From Ottowia beijingensis (GTDB lineage: Bacteria; Pseudomonadota; Gammaproteobacteria; Burkholderiales; Burkholderiaceae_C), in assembly GCF_013423955.1 (NCBI RefSeq), contig NZ_JACCKX010000001.1:62001-126000 (forward strand): DNA of 64,000 bases, in the 5' to 3' direction. Made by a program: the position numbers and the translations under genes. Of the stretch, positions 63,439-64,000 are shown one piece after another; position 1 is the stretch's first letter, and every line of letters begins with the position of its first letter. The notes beneath the pieces are model-generated. The model searched no databases, was not told the DNA's origin, and worked only from the letters and a program-made list of their open reading frames with translations.

Positions 63439-64000
63439 TCAATAGTAATTGCCGATGAGCGAGGCGATCTCGATGATCAGCATCAGCACGAACATCTGCA
63501 CCAGGCCCTGCAGTTCCACACTGGTGCGCGAGGCGCGCCGCGGCATGTCGCGCAGCGCGTTGGCCACCGGCAGCAGGGCCACGGACAGGGCGAAGGCCAG
63601 CGTCTTCATGCTGAAGATCAGCGACACCACCGGGTTGAAGATGTTGCCCACCGCGTGGTTGTACGACGGCAGCCCCGCCAGCGTGAAGCCGTGCACGGCC
63701 ACGTAGGCCAGCACCAGCGACAGCAGGCAGCTCAGCACCGCCAGCAGCAGCACGGCGAACATGCCGGCCAGCACGCGCGGCAGCACCTCGTGGCTGAGCG
63801 GGTCGATGCCGTGCCGGCGCATGCGGTCGAAGGCGCCGTCGCGGCGCAGCTTGTACAGCTCGGAGCCGCCGGGGATGGTGTATTCCACCGCCACGAACAG
63901 CGCCGCCACCAGCGGAATCAGCTCCAGCACCAGCACGCGCACCACGGCGTCGAGCGCGTACTGCGTCAGCCCGTAGGCGAAGGCAGTGACCACCACGATG
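63439..64000 (-). CDS. MlaE-family ABC transporter permease (5' end outside window)
   Basis: C-terminal 185 residues of a MlaE/YrbE permease: LVLELIPLVAALFVAVEYTI, SHEVLPRVLAGMFAVLLLAV and VVSLIFSMKTLAFAL are conserved. About four membrane helices are visible; the rest lies beyond 64000. It is the channel partner of the MCE protein. The ATPase gene is presumably further upstream. Confidence 0.92.
   Translation of the reverse strand, partial: IVVVTAFAYGLTQYALDAVVRVLVLELIPLVAALFVAVEYTIPGGSELYKLRRDGAFDRMRRHGIDPLSHEVLPRVLAGMFAVLLLAVLSCLLSLVLAYVAVHGFTLAGLPSYNHAVGNIFNPVVSLIFSMKTLAFALSVALLPVANALRDMPRRASRTSVELQGLVQMFVLMLIIEIASLIGNYY

Overview
This 64 kb window is GC-rich betaproteobacterial chromosome. 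Gene content and order point to Burkholderiales, most likely Comamonadaceae (Acidovorax/Ottowia-like). The main evidence is the conserved TCA block acnB / mdh / gntR / sdhCDAB / sdhE / gltA, followed by the betaproteobacterial run leuC-leuD-leuB ... asd-fimV-truA-trpF-trpB-trpA-accD. No tRNA, rRNA, CRISPR array or prophage was recognised.

Layout. 1-3.6 kb: the 3' part of a PhoH-family ATPase, a decayed IS5-family transposase, and a structurally complete IS1595-family element with 18-bp perfect terminal repeats and a 7-bp target duplication. 3.6-15.5 kb: TCA-cycle genes. Aconitase B, a CitE-like lyase and malate dehydrogenase lie on the minus strand; a GntR/HutC regulator, succinate dehydrogenase, SdhE and citrate synthase lie on the plus strand. 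A perfect palindrome sits between mdh and gntR. 15.8-21.4 kb: a broken methyltransferase gene, a LysR regulator and leucine biosynthesis (leuCDB) with an entericidin-like lipoprotein between leuC and leuD. 21.7-29.3 kb: an accessory block that separates leuB from asd, holding a peptide-type ABC substrate-binding protein, a diguanylate cyclase, a Ku/LigD end-joining pair and a haloacid dehalogenase. 29.4-38.4 kb: a Thr-rich leader peptide, asd, fimV, truA, trpFBA and accD. 38.7-41.3 kb: YggT, a LON-domain protein and a NYN-LOTUS protein. 41.4-49.7 kb: a surface-glycan locus (4,6-dehydratase, sugar-phosphate transferase, aminotransferase, two glycosyltransferases, acyltransferase, flippase). 49.9-61 kb: lysS and mostly housekeeping genes (sterol desaturase-like, polysaccharide deacetylase, beta-propeller, hydrolase, rsuA, orn, M48 protease, pterin dehydratase, rsgA). 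61.2-64 kb: an MCE/Mla-type lipid transport operon cut by the window end.

Two window-wide features stand out. First, at least five families of short dispersed repeats fill the intergenic spaces. One of them (family A, about 45-95 bp) also lies inside reading frames (ligD three times, the pterin dehydratase, a lipoprotein) and is always read there as a similar peptide (pattern xAPxxxQAxxAI). Second, more than a dozen genes carry single-base frameshifts. Most of those that can be placed exactly look like one missing base in a short homopolymer (leuC, fimV, truA, trpA, the NYN gene, orn, rsgA, the MCE-operon lipoprotein). That pattern is more easily explained by a draft assembly with indel errors than by mass gene decay, so the broken state of these genes should be treated as provisional.
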